Shown here in pieces: positions 18,375 to 32,994 of a stretch of DNA of 64,000 bases; within the stretch, counting starts at the first letter, position 1; each line of letters opens with the position of its first letter. This DNA comes from Enoplosus armatus (lineage: Eukaryota; Chordata; Actinopteri; Centrarchiformes; Enoplosidae). The stretch is from contig NC_092200.1 of NCBI RefSeq assembly GCF_043641665.1, positions 9,431,694 to 9,495,693 of the forward strand, given 5' to 3'. A program made the translations under genes and the position numbers. Under the pieces are notes generated by a model. It saw only the letters and a list, made by a program, of their open reading frames with translations. It had not been told where the DNA came from and did no database searches.

Positions 18375-21300
18375 TCAGTCTCTTGACTGGTAAAAGAGGA
18401 TGTAGCCCGACTCAGAGTTCTTGGAGATTTCAGAAGTGAGACCGTAGAATTCTTCTATGGCCTGTGCATCAATTTTCTACAACAGAAAGATGACATACAG
18501 CAGGGTTAGAAACAACAAACGCAATGTTACTGTGAATATTAAATCAAACGATTATTCAAATGAACTCACTTACCTCTACAATATCATCATCAAACAGCAA
18601 CCAGAAGTCGTGACTTTTCACAATGGCAATGTAGTGACCCCTGTTTGGACCACTGAAAAGAAATAAAGGTTGTATTAGCTCAACAGAGTAAACTTTAGCC
18701 TCTATGATCGTATTAGCCTGTACCCGTGGCCCACCCACACAGGGGTTTGATTAATTAGACTCCTTTGCAGGACTGTATGGGTGTGTAAACACTGTGTTTG
18801 GTTGACATCTCTTCCTTCCTATTAGTTCTGGTACACCTGTTTGAGTGGGAGAGGTTTGGTGACTTCATGTAATTTCTGCATATCTCCACCCAACGTCATC
18901 GAAACATAACTCTAATGTGTGTATTAAATTGGCATATTTTATAAAAAATACTGGCCCAGTTAATTGGATTACTGACAGGATTTTTGCTATTTAAACATGA
19001 AGGCAATAATCAACTACTGTGGTGTGACAGAAACAGCATAACAGGAACTGTTTACCTTCACTATGAGGTTCTCCTGCACGTCAACAGACACCTGCAATTC
19101 TTCCCCTCTTTCACTCGTGTAAAACTCATCCGTGTACAACACAGCGGTTAAAAATGTCTGACTTCTGTTTAAACCTGAGCTTCACCCTTGCTACTGTAAC
19201 TTCTTTGTCTGTGGTTTACATGAAAAGTAATCATCAGCTCTCTTTAGCAGACGGCTTTGACTTTTTGAAAGTCTTTTTTATGTTGTTGTACACAAACAGG
19301 AAACAAGGGGAGAGGAAGAATGAAATGCGTCGCAATTACATCGTCATCACTTAGCAACCAGGACGCCCCGACTGTGAAGCCATTTAAGAAAAATATAACA
19401 AGAAGCAACGACGTGAATTGAGCACGGCCGGTCACTTCTTCTGAGGAATCTTTTTTTTCTTCTTCTTTAAAAAAAAATAAAAAATTAATTAAACTACGAT
19501 TGCAGTGGTTTGATTTTAATATCAATAATACATTTTTTAAGCTGATGGTCAAGTGTTACATCTTGTGTGAATATTGTGTGACGACCCCAGCCTATTGTAT
19601 TCTGAAAAGTACAATATCATGAAGGATACAGATAGTATTGTAATACTATCTGTATCTGTCTGGGAAGTGGGAGTTAAGCTCAAAGGGAGAAGACTCAGAC
19701 ACTCACTCAGACAGATCATTTACATCTGTTGAAGTCCCGACTCACTTGATCAACTCCAGATAGGTTTCACCTTTTAATATATTTGTTAAATAGATTATTT
19801 CTATTCAAAGTTATGAAAGGCTTGAGTCTGTTTCAGCATGCAATGTGCAGAAAGCAGGGAAACACCTTGTCTAAACACAGACAGACAAACTCCCACCCAC
19901 ACTGGGTCAAACCCAGCGCAGAGAAATATACGGCATAGCTGCACAATGATGGATGAGGGTCTGTGTTTTCTGCTGTTAGATGTGATTTAGGTCTAATGTA
20001 CCTTTATTCTAGTGGCAATAGGTCCAAATGCAATTTATTATTAGAACAATTAGTCTGCCTGTCTCTGGTTGCTGTGGAGACGGTTATAAAGGTGCCGTAC
20101 TCTAGCTGTGTGTTTGCACCTACACACCTCCCACAATGCACCACCACGGCGACCAGGTCGTACAGCCTCTCAGGATTGGTAGCGTCCCCGGAGGTGTTGA
20201 AGAGGCGGAGCTCCAGGGGGAAGACGACGCGATAGGACAGCTTGGTGTAGCGCTGCAGCTGCTCCATGTACTTAAAGCGCTTCAGGTGCAAAGCCAAGAT
20301 CATCGGCAGCTTCTTAACACGCATCCTACGTCACAAATATTACAGAGTTAGTGATGTCTAAATACCCAATCAAACACAGAAATGCATGAACACACACCTA
20401 AAAAGTACATATTAAAAACAAAACTGTATACTGACCTCTTGTGTGCCTCCTGCTTGCTTCTACATTCTTCACAGTAGTATTTGTACTCACTGCACAGCGT
20501 CTCTGTGTTACTGAAACCTCTGAGAGGAGCCACAAAGAGAAGACATGATTCAATTTCAAAACACTGCTTTCTCCTCACGCAGTTAGGTGAAGGACATAGC
20601 ACGATGTATTTTTAATTACACTCTTCTTAAACAGTTATGCAAAAAAACCTTGAAAATCCAGCAGCCTCAAACAAACATCACCTGGAAAGGGCACTTTGTA
20701 CCATTGTCTTTAAAACTAAATAAATAACAACTTTACAACTAACCTCTAAAAATCGTACTACTTTGTAAGTTACATGCTTAAAATAAGTAAAAGCCTCAAT
20801 GCCATTGTAATGTTAGTAAACATTTGTGTTTTAAAATGGGTGGCTACAACATTTTGGAGCTAAATGCTAAACGAACGTTGCATTTTCATTATAGATGAAT
20901 CTGCATATTATTTTCTTGTTTTAATTTATCAGTCGTTTGGTCCTTAAAACATTTGAAAATAGTGAGAAATGTCCAACTCAATTTTCCAGAGCTCAAGGTG
21001 ACGTCTTCAAATTGCTGTTTTTTGTCTGACCACCAATCCAAAACCCAAAGAAATTCAGCATTCACTATCAAAACAGAAACTAATTTTCTCAACTACTAAT
21101 CCTGCTTCCTCAATGCCTAATGCAGCTCTGCTTCTACATGCGTTAATTTACCTGAGGCAGTGTGTGATGGAGGTATTCTGTTCTACATCCACAGAAAGGT
21201 CCAGAAAGTCCTCATCTTTGCTGCTTATCTGAAGAGAAAGGACATCAAAATAAATGAAAAACAACAAATCCCAAATACTAGACAAATGTATCAGCCTGAT

Positions 21301-23599
21301 CAGGAATATTATTGAAATGTCTTACTACAGTGCTATGAGGACTGTGGCCATGTGTCAATAAAAATCCTGCTGTATGCCATTCTATTGTATTTGCCTAAAA
21401 TATTATTTGCCCACCAAATGCCACAACCTGCTGTTCTCTAACCTTGTGCCAAGGAGCTTCATCGTGTAAGTTTACTAATCCCTGAAATCAGCAGCAGGAC
21501 TGCTTGACTCGAATGAAAACTTCTTTAAACAAGACTCTGGTGACATGTTTGGTGTAAGCCACTTAAACTTCGAAACTAAAACTCTTGTATGAAAACTGCA
21601 GTGAGGCATCTTACCGTTTCACAGGTGAGGCAGCGTGTCTCATTGGTCAGAGTGCCTTGGAAGATCTCATGGACCCAGGTGGAAGCGGGCGTGGCGTTGC
21701 TGTTGTTGTTCTGAGAGTCCAACGTGCCGTTGGCAAGGCGGCCATTGGTCTTGTCCTGCTTCCTCTCCTCCTGAAGCAGATCTGCGATGGTGTTGAGCAG
21801 GTAGTTCAGGAACTCATGAGCATCCTGCTGCATGTAGTTGTCAAACAGCTCTGAGGAAGAAAATACAGAGAGACTTTAGAGCTCCGATTCAGCTATTCTA
21901 CATGTTCAGTGGGTACTTCAGGGTCTTCTGTTGTCTTCAAGCTCTGCAGGAGTCGACGGCCAACGAGGAGAAACAAGAGGATAAGGAAACAGTTGTTTAA
22001 GTGATGATTAACACTGCAAAGTTTATCAGTTTCCTCTCACCATTCTCCTTGCGTAGCCGTGTGATGAACTTTTTGGGTGGTATGACGCCCACTTTCCTCT
22101 TCTGGTTGGCAATACTGTGGAACAGGTCGGCCAGGCAGGTGAGCAGGTTCTCCTTTCGCCGAGGCTGACTGCGGTACGCCAAGATCTTCTCACGAAATGG
22201 TCGGCAGAAGTACAGAGCCTGCAGCACCGAGTTGCAGTAGCAGGTGTTCCCGAACTAAAATCACATGAGGCAGGAGGAGCAGTGTGAGTATGAGTCAGGT
22301 GGAGATGTATACAAAACACTGAATCTGCACAGTGTATCATTCACTTACATTGACCAGGCCAAAGTAGTGCTCATTGACCGGAAACTGCTCAGATCCAATC
22401 TCTTTCTCCAGTGCAGAGGCATTGGCGCCCTGTAAATGCAAAGAGCCCAAAAAATATATTTTTATTTTCGTAAAACAAGACACACTGTAAATTCAGCTAC
22501 ATTTTGAACACAATAACAAAAACACATCAATGTCACTACTAAATTAGTAAGGGCTTCCCAAATTAGATGGCAGCAGCTTGGCATTTTCAAGGTGATTTGT
22601 TGCTGGGATAAAACAGAAAAACTAATGGGTGCTTAAAATCTCCAAGACTCAGCTTTTCCCCCCTACTTCCCTTTAGTGCCATTAGAGTTAAAAGCGTGCA
22701 TCCTTTTTAACTGACAGTAAGGTTGGGCTGTCCTTGGCCAGTGCCTGCACTCATCCAAAAAGCTTTTAAATGTAAAACAAAATTATATGTGCCACAATAG
22801 AAAAAAAAAAAAAATATGTATATATATATATATAATATATATGAATAGATATAGAGGTTTTTCAAGTTAGCACAGGACTCGGTGGATGCTTTGGGGAACA
22901 TATATCCCTCTAGAATGATTGGGTTATAGTGTGCGATACAATATCTAGACAGCAACAAACTGTGCAGAGTGGACATGCACCTGGAACGGCTCCACAACTG
23001 CGCAGCTAATGTTAAACCATGTCGTCATTGCGTGCGTTAATAAGATCTGGTAGTCTGTCAAAGGCCAACACGCAATCATAGCCTTTTTCACAGTTTCCCT
23101 ACACATACTGCGGATTACTAGTCTCTCTGTCTGAAGTATTCTTTTATCCAGCGGTGTTCCAGCTGTTGGCAAGCTGTAACACAGGTTTAGCTTTAGTTAC
23201 CTTCACGTTAGCTAGTTAGCAGAGAATCCCAGCTGCAGCAGGTGCACTGTCACTGTGCTTAAAAACCGCCGTGATCAATATTAACCAAATAAGTCGTCAA
23301 GCTATGAGTTTAATAAGAGTCAACACTACAGAGTGTCCATCTACTGTCGTTAGCAGAAAGACCAGAGCGGAGAAGGCAGTGGGTGGCTGCTTGCCGTGCT
23401 ATGGTCGGAAAACTGCTTGGCTAGCACAGACAACAGAATTAACTGCTTTTATTGATAATTTCACGGTTTAAAAGCCAATAACAGTGCAGCCGCGGTTTCT
23501 GTATCACCCCATAGCCTGACTAATGTTAGTATGAGACTGCCGTGCACTCACCATGGTACAAAAAGAGGCAAATTTGGAGACTGTCATTAGGATTTCCAT
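18375..23599 (-). CDS. usp12: Ubiquitin carboxyl-terminal hydrolase 12
   Basis: USP12 is a deubiquitinase activated by the WD40 partners WDR48/UAF1 and WDR20; known targets include histones H2A/H2B and receptors. Nine coding exons in transcript order: 23552-23599, 22349-22429, 22041-22254, 21615-21850, 21152-21228, 20436-20519, 20128-20325, 18574-18652, 18375-18476. They join in frame to 372 residues (human 370). The start [16 protein letters not shown] matches the family. The catalytic Cys box [10 protein letters not shown] has Cys48. The His box [12 protein letters not shown] has His319, followed by [10 protein letters not shown]. Zinc-binding cysteine pairs occur in CLTC and YYCEEC. The C-terminus is [11 protein letters not shown]. 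The closely related USP46 is disfavoured by the N-terminus and by synteny with rpl21 and gpr12. The extra two residues fall in the linker [10 protein letters not shown]. Confidence 0.97.
19625..19656. repeat. 15-bp perfect inverted repeat in usp12 intron
   Basis: gatacagatagtatt at 19625-19639 is followed after two bases (gt) by its exact reverse complement at 19642-19656. It lies in the large intron between the last two internal exons of usp12. No function is inferred. Confidence 0.85.
20880..21105 (+). repeat. Interspersed teleost repeat (family 1)
   Basis: The sequence tttggtccttaaaacatttg, then aggtgacgtcttcaaattgc and a tgtctgaccaccaatccaaa segment, parallels the copies at 43005 and 59150. 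It lies in a usp12 intron. Confidence 0.6.
22800..22842. repeat. Poly(A) plus (TA)n tract
   Basis: A run of A residues flows into TA dinucleotides within a usp12 intron. It could be the tail of a retroposed element, but no body was recognised. Confidence 0.8.
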
Positions 23600-24310
23600 T
23601 CGGCTAGCGCCATCTTCAACCACACAGCCGCGCGCTGACAAGGCTGGGCTGGCTCCCCTCGTGAGAGCAGGCAGGCGATTCTGCTGAGCTCGCGACGGAA
23701 AGTCCAACAGCTCAAGAAAACGAGAGGTTTCACTGCTAGTTGCTTCCGGCTTAGCTTAATCACGGTCGGCAAAGATGATCGCTTCGCGTTCGGCTCTGAG
23801 TGTCACACATTCGGACACTCCTAGCCTTCCGAGAAAGGCTGATTTGTCGAAGCCAAATTTAGCAATGTCAAAATATTTGATAGAGTAATTATCCATATCA
23901 TTAAAAGGTTAGCCTTGCTCAAGTTTTGCGCATGCGTATCATCACGATAGCTGTATATTTGCACCATCTTACAAAGTATAAAACTGTTCCAGACAAAATA
24001 ACTATCCCCTGTGGAAAACAAACTTTACAAGAATTGTATATTATGGGTCGCATTCATATATTTTCTTCTGTCTTGCCACTTCGTAGAATGAGATAAACCT
24101 TAACAAATCATATGAACGTCATCGATCACAACTTATCTAGGACCAGTTCACGTACGAGAATGATGGTTAAAGTTCTATTGTAATTCCTGAATGTGCTGAC
24201 TCTAGGTCGGCTAACCACTCCACTCCTTTAGCGTCATATTCATTTGGTTCAGGCAATATCGCGGCCTGCCTCAATTGTATTTCACAAGGCGGAGTTTGGG
24301 GGCCTATGTT
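23600..24310. promoter_or_regulatory. Shared divergent promoter of usp12 and rpl21
   Basis: usp12 (leftward) and rpl21 (rightward) are head to head, with about 710 bp between the usp12 ATG and the rpl21 first exon. No open frame of note lies between them. The usp12 side carries CpG-bearing text (gccgcgcgctgac, ctcgcgacgg). The rpl21 side ends in a pyrimidine start tract. The arrangement suggests a bidirectional housekeeping promoter; the human pair has the same orientation. Confidence 0.55.
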
Positions 24311-24350
24311 CTCTCTTTCAGCCGTACCCGCCATCTTGTAGAGACCGGGG
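24311..24350 (+). other. rpl21: rpl21 untranslated first exon with 5' TOP tract
   Basis: An oligopyrimidine tract (ctctctttc at 24311-24319) typical of ribosomal protein mRNA starts is followed by gccatcttgtagagaccggg and a donor gtaaga at 24351. The motif mirrors the short 5' UTR of mammalian RPL21. TOP tracts place translation under mTOR/LARP1 control. Exact start base is inferred. Confidence 0.65.
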
Positions 24351-25107
24351 GTAAGATCCTCTCCGTGTTAAATGTTATTTTCTACTTTATTTTCGTTTCG
24401 TTCGTACATAATTACATTCATATTTGCACCACAGGTCTTCCCTTACACCCCAGAGACATAATATAGCCGAAAACATGTCCCACAGAGTGATATTTTCCGT
24501 TGATTGTGAGCAGGACCAGCAGCGTGGCTCTCCATGTGGGCCTGGCAGGCAGCGAAACGTTTAGTTGGAACTGTATTTTCCTTTAACGCCTTATTTCCCC
24601 GCTGTAATGCAACTCAACACGGCATTTGTCATGGATGTTCGGTCGTTTTTTAAACACTGCATAATTGCCATTACGGTGCTGCTTACCGTTGGTGTCTTAG
24701 TGCTAGCTATGTATTTCTTGCTAGCCTATGCGTTAGCATGTTTTCTCACACAGACGGTGTAATTAACAGCTTTGCTATGTTGTGAATCAAATTGATGAAA
24801 AAACACCCTTTTTCTTTGAGTGCGTGCATTAGGGATAAACTGTTTTGGTTGTCGTTCACTTGGATCAGCTGTTTATTGAGGACTATCTGGTTTAGGTGTA
24901 GATTCCATATTGGCGTTTAATGGTTGTCACGGCAGTCATGTCGTACTTCTTCCCCAATAATTGATGTGCATCTTTGTGGTTGTAAACCTGAAAATCATTC
25001 TGCAGTTTTTGAGTTCCCATTATAGTGTGGCGCATTGAAATGTAAATTAAGTCGACTCCTTTTTATTGACCTTTCATGAATAACTGAAGTGCGTTTTCTC
25101 TCAGTAA

Positions 25108-26823
<1,716 letters not shown>

Positions 26824-27178
26824 AGAGCTCACCAAAATAAAAATATTTGTACACACGCTGCTTGTCATGTTATCTGTTCACATGTTTTTATTCTGTAAAA
26901 GTGTCATGATGTGCTGTCACTCAGTGATGATTCTCCTCCTTTGATTGTATAAAATGAAATCAAAAGCACTTTTTCATTTCACCGGCGATCTGAGAGTGAC
27001 GGCACATGTGTCACAAGCATTTTACATCCTCGCACCTACATCTGTCAGGTCTGAGGTTTATCCTATTTTCTCTGTCAATTAGCAACCTGAGCCAACAGGC
27101 TCACTGACTGGTACCAATTAAAGGCCCTACTCACTTAATTTTTCCTGAGTAAACCTCAGTGGTTGCTTAATAGATGCT

Positions 27179-27366
27179 TCTCCTGTTGTAACTGTTAAAA
27201 TAGGTCAACTTATATCTTTGCCATGCTTATTGGTGCATAATTATTACATAAATACATTATATATTGTGTTACACAAGCTGTCTTCGAAGTACCCACTGTG
27301 TGGCATTGTACATACATGATCCCTCCTGTTGTATCTGTTAAGTCGGACAATTTATATCTTTGAAAT
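27179..27366. repeat. Imperfect direct repeat
   Basis: The unit tctcctgttgtaactgttaa with its continuation to about 27223 recurs at 27322-27366 (cctcctgttgtatctgttaa), both leading into 'ttatatcttt'. Spacing is about 143 bases. It is probably part of an older tandem or dispersed element. Confidence 0.6.
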
Positions 27367-28625
27367 TTGGTACACTAAGATTGAAACCCAGAATTATAAA
27401 TTATTTAAGACGGCATTGATGGTGTCAACAGTCTCAAAGTAACCTCTTCAACCCCCTTCCAGTGGGGGAGTCATTATATACTCATGCTGTCAAGCAAAAC
27501 ATTGTTCAATCTCACTGAACTCTACACATAAACCTGAATTATGGGATATATATCTCAAATGACCAAAAGACATCTTATTGAATGATGCAGCCATAAAAAA
27601 CTGAAAATTCCTCTCAGTGGCAACATTGTATTCCTCCAATGAGGAGTTGGAGCAAGCTGATTCAGAAAATGCGTGTGATGTGTAAAAGAGGAAAACTGGA
27701 TATGAATGGGTTAATTACATATGGACTGGAGGGCATGAGTGGCATCTTGGATCAATGGTTGTGTGGGGCACACAAACCCAGACTGGCAAGAAGATATAAA
27801 ATAAACATAGAATTCAGTCCCCCACTTGAAGTGGGTTCCACAGTTAGAGTTTGTGCTGGTCTGTGCAGTAGGTGGCAGTGTGCACCAGGATATGTGTCAA
27901 GCATAGAAAAACTTCAGGCCGCACACTATTGTAACCACACTTTAAAAAAAAAAGAAAAGATTTTAGTCTTAAATTATATGTTTGAGTGTTGGGCAGACCC
28001 TGATTCAACAGTTTAGTTGAATACCTCCCTAACCTACCTACCTCTACACAAGGGCATATTGTGGGAATAAACTAATAATTGTATTTTTATGGCAGTTTTT
28101 AAGTGAGGAGCATAAAGTGCTCTCCTGTGAAGGTAAAATGAAATGACACATAAACTGCATAATATAAAAAAGATATATAATGTTGACTGATGAATCTGTA
28201 CGGTCTTAATATCAATAATTTGATGTGTCAAAACCATCCTGGAAATTGCAAATCTACAGTTTGGACGAGTGAGAGTAATTGTACTCACCTTTAACTAGTT
28301 GAAATAGTAATTGTAGACATGCATAATCCACCTCTGAAATGTAATTATAACATGGCATATTTTATAATGTTATATGACTATCTTTATACTTTGTATCATC
28401 AGATATAATTAAACAGGCTATGAACGTCTTCTTTGTTGAGCTTTTTTGTTGTATTTTGTGAATGAATGAAGTGGGTAGATCTATAAAATCATAAGAAATG
28501 TGTTGAATTATAGTGGTTCACTTTTGAACTATTATTTATTGGTAAAATTCTTCTATTTTAAGTACACTGTATGTTTTTAAAATTTCCTCTGGGTAAAAAT
28601 AAAATACACATATCAGTCCTAACTT

Positions 28626-28649
28626 TGTGTGTGTGTGTGTGTGTGTGTG
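28626..28649. repeat. (GT)n microsatellite
   Basis: A short GT dinucleotide tract, directly readable; similar shorter tracts follow at about 28681 and 28844. Confidence 0.9.
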
Positions 28650-29574
28650 AGAGACTGCCTGTCATGATGTTGCAGTACCATGTGTGTGTGTGGATCACTT
28701 GATGTGTGCTGTTTAATCAGTGGAGGCTGAATGGCTGGCTGGTTATGTGACAAATAGGTTATCTCATCCCACCTCAGTACTTTACCCAATATTTACACGA
28801 ATTAGCAGCAGTTTACATAGATAGGGCCAGCAGCTGACAGGAGTGTGTGTGTGTGTGAGAGAGAGAGAGAGGGAGAAGGCCAACAGTAAATCAGTTCAAG
28901 GATTATATTTCATTTCTGTGGGTGCATCACTTGAATTTTCTTGAAGCAGAAGAGATTTCCTAATATGTGGAGGATGGATTTACTAAAGGAAATTAAGTCT
29001 GCACACAAAGTCAATGTTGTAATCCCTCTTGTGGACAATGGCGTTGAGATAAACCAGCAGAGGCTGTCTTTCTTCACCCTCATAACCCTGTAGACCTGAG
29101 GTCAGGGAATTCAGATACGAGTCTTATCAGGACAGAGTAATAAGTATCCAACAACCTGAAGACGTATAACCAGGAAAAACAGATGGAAAAATAAAATGCA
29201 ATCAATCAATGAGCAGGTTGGCAGCCAAAGCTCTTGGTATTGATCTGCACAGTATTTAGATAAGGCAAATGGTGCCTCTATGTTTTTGTAGATTCCCACA
29301 GCTTTTAGCAAGGCTTGAACACTTATCAACTGAGCAAATTAAAATCTGTCATCATGCATTTCTACTTCTTTTTTCCCTACAATTTAAATTATTCTGTTTT
29401 TTATGAATCTATACTGTTGGATGCTCTCTCCTTATATCATAATATGATATGAATCCCTCCTATACATCTACAGTAAGTCATTTGTGTGTGTGTGCGTTCT
29501 CACAGAAGCACCAGAGCCTCATGTGTGGCACTGACTCATGGAAGTTACTGATTGAAGGAACAAAAAGTAAACAG

Positions 29575-29580
<6 letters not shown>

Positions 29581-29618
<38 letters not shown>
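29581..29618. repeat. (AG)n microsatellite
   Basis: A pure AG dinucleotide tract of about 38 bases, directly readable. It generates an artefactual RE-repeat frame. Confidence 0.95.
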
Positions 29619-29623
<5 letters not shown>

Positions 29624-30639
29624 AGGGCAGAAAGACGAGGCTTGTGGATAAAAGCCATGGAGCACTATGAACTCCTTAATCACACATGTTTGACACACAC
29701 AGATTGAGTCTGTCAGCTCAGCCAGCGGCTCAGAGCAGCAGTATCGAGCCGCGGCGTTACATATTAACCACACACACAAACAGTAGATAATTGGACATGA
29801 ACACGGACAGGCTTGCACCGCTGATCCAAGATGAGTTGTGTGTGCAAATGTTGCACAATATGAAATGTCACAATAATCACACTCAATGTAAAGGGTGGGG
29901 GGTCACCCAGATTAGAAAAAACACGTTTTCTCACTCCTATCTCTAGTGTTATGTAGCCACATGGATATTTTTGAGAGATATCTGTCTCTGATATTTCTGC
30001 CTCCATTCCAGGTCAATGGAGATGGATGGGATTTAATTTGTGGTGCTCAAAGCCTTAAAAACAGTGACTGACTGAGTCAGTGCCACCTTTCTTTGGAGCT
30101 ATTGTCTAATGAAAAAATAGTCCCTTTGAAAACTGTTGGCATTATGTTCTGTGGAATATCTATAATAATAAAGACTCTTTCTTTTTTGGAAAGAGATGCT
30201 GCTGTTTTAAAAAACAACAACACAATTGTTGGGGAGGAAGTACTCTAATCCTTTATTTGAAATATTTAAAATATCACTGTGTAAAAATACACAATTTAAA
30301 ACTGTATTTTATCAGCAAAATGTGCTTAAAGTATCAAAATGTGTTAATATGGTACATTATAAAGATTGTAAAGACACTTGAGGTAAAAGTGTGATTTGTG
30401 ATATTGGGTTGTATACATAAAATTGATTTGACCTGACCTGATTATTGGATTATTCTTATTGATGCATTCACGTGTTAGCAGTATTTCAGTGTTGTGGCAG
30501 TTCGAGGTGGAGCTAATTTTAAAAAATGAATTACCGTAGTTTCTAGCGTAGTAATCTATAACATTCATCGTATTTTATAACCTCATCATAGATTTTGTAT
30601 GCAAGACCTTAAATTACAACAATACTGTCAGATAACAAT

Positions 30640-30830
30640 GTACACTTTTGTACATCACTTTTGGTCACTACAAAATAAAAGATAAATGTAGTGGTTTAAA
30701 AAGTACAATAGTTCCCTCTGAAATTCAGTGGAATAGAAGTAATATAAGATGTAATACTGATAACTACAAATACCTAAAATTTCTACTTAAGTGCAGAACC
30801 TGAATACATTTAATTAGTTACTTCATCCAT
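30640..30830. repeat. Interspersed teleost repeat (family 2, aagtac element)
   Basis: The text resembles the element at 57990-58160, containing 'ctctgaaattcagtggaata' and later 'ctacttaagtgcagaacctg'. Copies of this family usually end in ccaccactg. This copy is diverged. Confidence 0.5.
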
Positions 30831-31583
30831 TGTCCTGGGAGCACCACATATGAAAATCCTTTCATTTCTGTTTCTGTTTCTGTTTAGGGGTGAAGTCTTT
30901 AACAAGGGGTAAGTGAGAAAATGTGTTTTTTGTAATTTAGGTGAACCACCCCTTTAAACTCAGAGGCCTCACCATCCTTCATACTCCTACTTCTTGAAGA
31001 AAAAGAGCCTTCAGTGGTCTTGAGTGTGGGTGTGACAGTGTATATCCACATGATTTGTGTGTGTGTGTGTGTGTTTGTTTGGGATAGGCCTGAAGGTTTG
31101 ACAAAGACACAAGGAAATCCCACTGCAGGCCAAACAGAGTGCATGCTGTATCTGTGTGTGTATGATAGGTGGGGTGATAGAGTCTGTGTGGTTATCAGAT
31201 ATGGGGAAGGGGGGCATGGTCATATATGTGGATATTGGGCCAGCTGTATTGATCCTGGCCCTGACAGCAGAGGTGGGGGACCGGATGAAAAGAGGAGGAG
31301 GCTGATAACGGTGTCAACTGACCCAGGCATGCTTACCTGAAGCGTGGGAGGGCACTGAGGTAACACCCAACAGGCTCTCAATAGTCCTTATTCACAAAAG
31401 TCAGTCAAAGGTTTCACATGAGAGCATGGCATGGGTTCAGGGGATGATCTCTAATGTTTAGACAAGCAGATAGTATTATTGGATTTTTCTGTCTATGGCC
31501 TCAACATTCTTTTTTATATTTAAAATGAGCCCATGGAAGAAAAAATAGCTCTTACAAATTAAAAGTCAAATTCATAAACAAAC

Positions 31584-32010
31584 GCACCCTTGCTCAATTT
31601 AATACACAACTGTGTCGCTGCTACAGGCTTTATTGGTCTGGTGTTACCAGTAGTTTATGGTGGCTAATCTTAGCTAGCGTTAGCAAACTTTGTACAAACA
31701 TTGCTAATTCAGTTTGTTTGTTTTGTCGACTTTATTACTCTTGTCTTCTTGTGCTACTGTTAGACAACATTGTGCTTATGACGGCTAATGTTAGTTAACT
31801 AAGATATTGCTGAATAACTGAGGCAGTTACTGAGTCACTTTGCTTTTTTTTACGACTCTTCTCTACTTGTGTTACTGTTACACTATGATTTAGTATTTTC
31901 TATTATCCCATGGTTCTTCCTTGTGGGCACAGTGGCTACTGTTCAGCTAAAGTTAGTCCAGCTTTAATGCTAGATTATGTAACCTTTGGTAAACAGCAGC
32001 CACTAGCATT
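31584..32010. repeat. Dispersed repeat, copy A (pair with 41770)
   Basis: The core gctgctacaggctttattgg, then a segment reading accagtagtttatggtggct, aligns closely with 41770-42030 in the same orientation. Similarity continues with gaps through 'gagtcactttg' and 'ttactgttacacta'. It is not recognised as a named family. Confidence 0.6.
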
Positions 32011-32452
32011 TAGCTAAAATAGCACAAGTGGAGACTCATAAAGTCAGCAAACTGACAAAGTAATGTGTGTTACACAGCAATATTAACTAAAGTTTGCCAA
32101 CAGTAGCAAACATTAGCCTTAAGCAACTGCTCATACCAGACTAAATAAGACTGTAGCATCAAAACTCATCAGTGTATTGAATTAAGCAATGGTGCGTTTA
32201 ATTTATTTTGAATTCAATTTTCCATTTGTAATAGAAAATGTGTCATTTTGTCTTTCAAAGGTGACATAGTCCAGTTTTATTTTGTTTCAGGTTTGTGGGT
32301 TACAAAGGATCTCACTGAAGATTGAAGTTCTGACAACAATAAATTTCAGCTATCAGAAAACAGTATTGGAGGGTTGATAAGATTAAGATTAGAGCAGTAA
32401 ATTCTGTGTGTGTGTGATTAATGGAGACAGACAGTCGCCTCTCTCCCTGCTT

Positions 32453-32453
<1 letters not shown>

Positions 32454-32497
<44 letters not shown>
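32454..32497. repeat. (CA)n microsatellite
   Basis: A CA dinucleotide tract of about 44 bases about 500 bp upstream of the gtf3a start, directly readable. Confidence 0.95.
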
Positions 32498-32994
32498 CAG
32501 ATCAGCAGATAGGGCCACATAATGCAAGGAGCCTGTGTGACATTTTTAAAGCCTGAATCAATCAATGTAGAGGAAAGAGTCACGGACGTTTATAATGTTT
32601 GAGTATCAATGGGATCACCATTACACTCAGGGGCCTAAATCATTTTCTAACAACTTACATGTTGGATCACCTGTACTACAATCCTGCACAGCTGAGTGTA
32701 GGTAACTTCTGGACATAGCCAATTAAGCAGTAGGAGGTTTTCTGATTGTATAAAGTTTTTTTTAATTATTTATTTTTTAAATATATCCATTTGTTCTAGT
32801 AAAAATCTGCTCAAGTCTGTTGCATTCAGTTTTTTGATTGGGTAGGATACCCCCTTCCTTAGTCTAATTGGTACATTCCAATGAGATAAATTAAGCACAG
32901 GTGAGCTGCTGGTTGTAGGCCAGTAAGTGTCCTGCCCCTTTACTACTAGTTTCGTCTGTGACCACAACACCACATCTGACATCTCTTATTAAAG

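Larger units (their letters stand above)
26861..32994. other. 6 kb gene desert between rpl21 and gtf3a
   Basis: No coding exon was supported on either strand. In tetrapods rasl11a lies here; its Ras-like G-box motifs were looked for by eye and not found. The interval holds microsatellites (28626-28649, 29581-29618, 32454-32497), an imperfect direct repeat (27179-27366) and interspersed repeats near 30640-30830 and 31584-32010. A 125-codon open frame at 27639-28016 has no recognisable domain. Confidence 0.6.

Noticed and set aside
27639..28016. 125-codon plus-strand open frame between rpl21 and gtf3a
   Set aside because: There is no recognisable domain and no flanking splice or promoter evidence. 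It sits beside repeat-like text and ends in a low-complexity lysine run; chance frame or decayed repeat is more likely.
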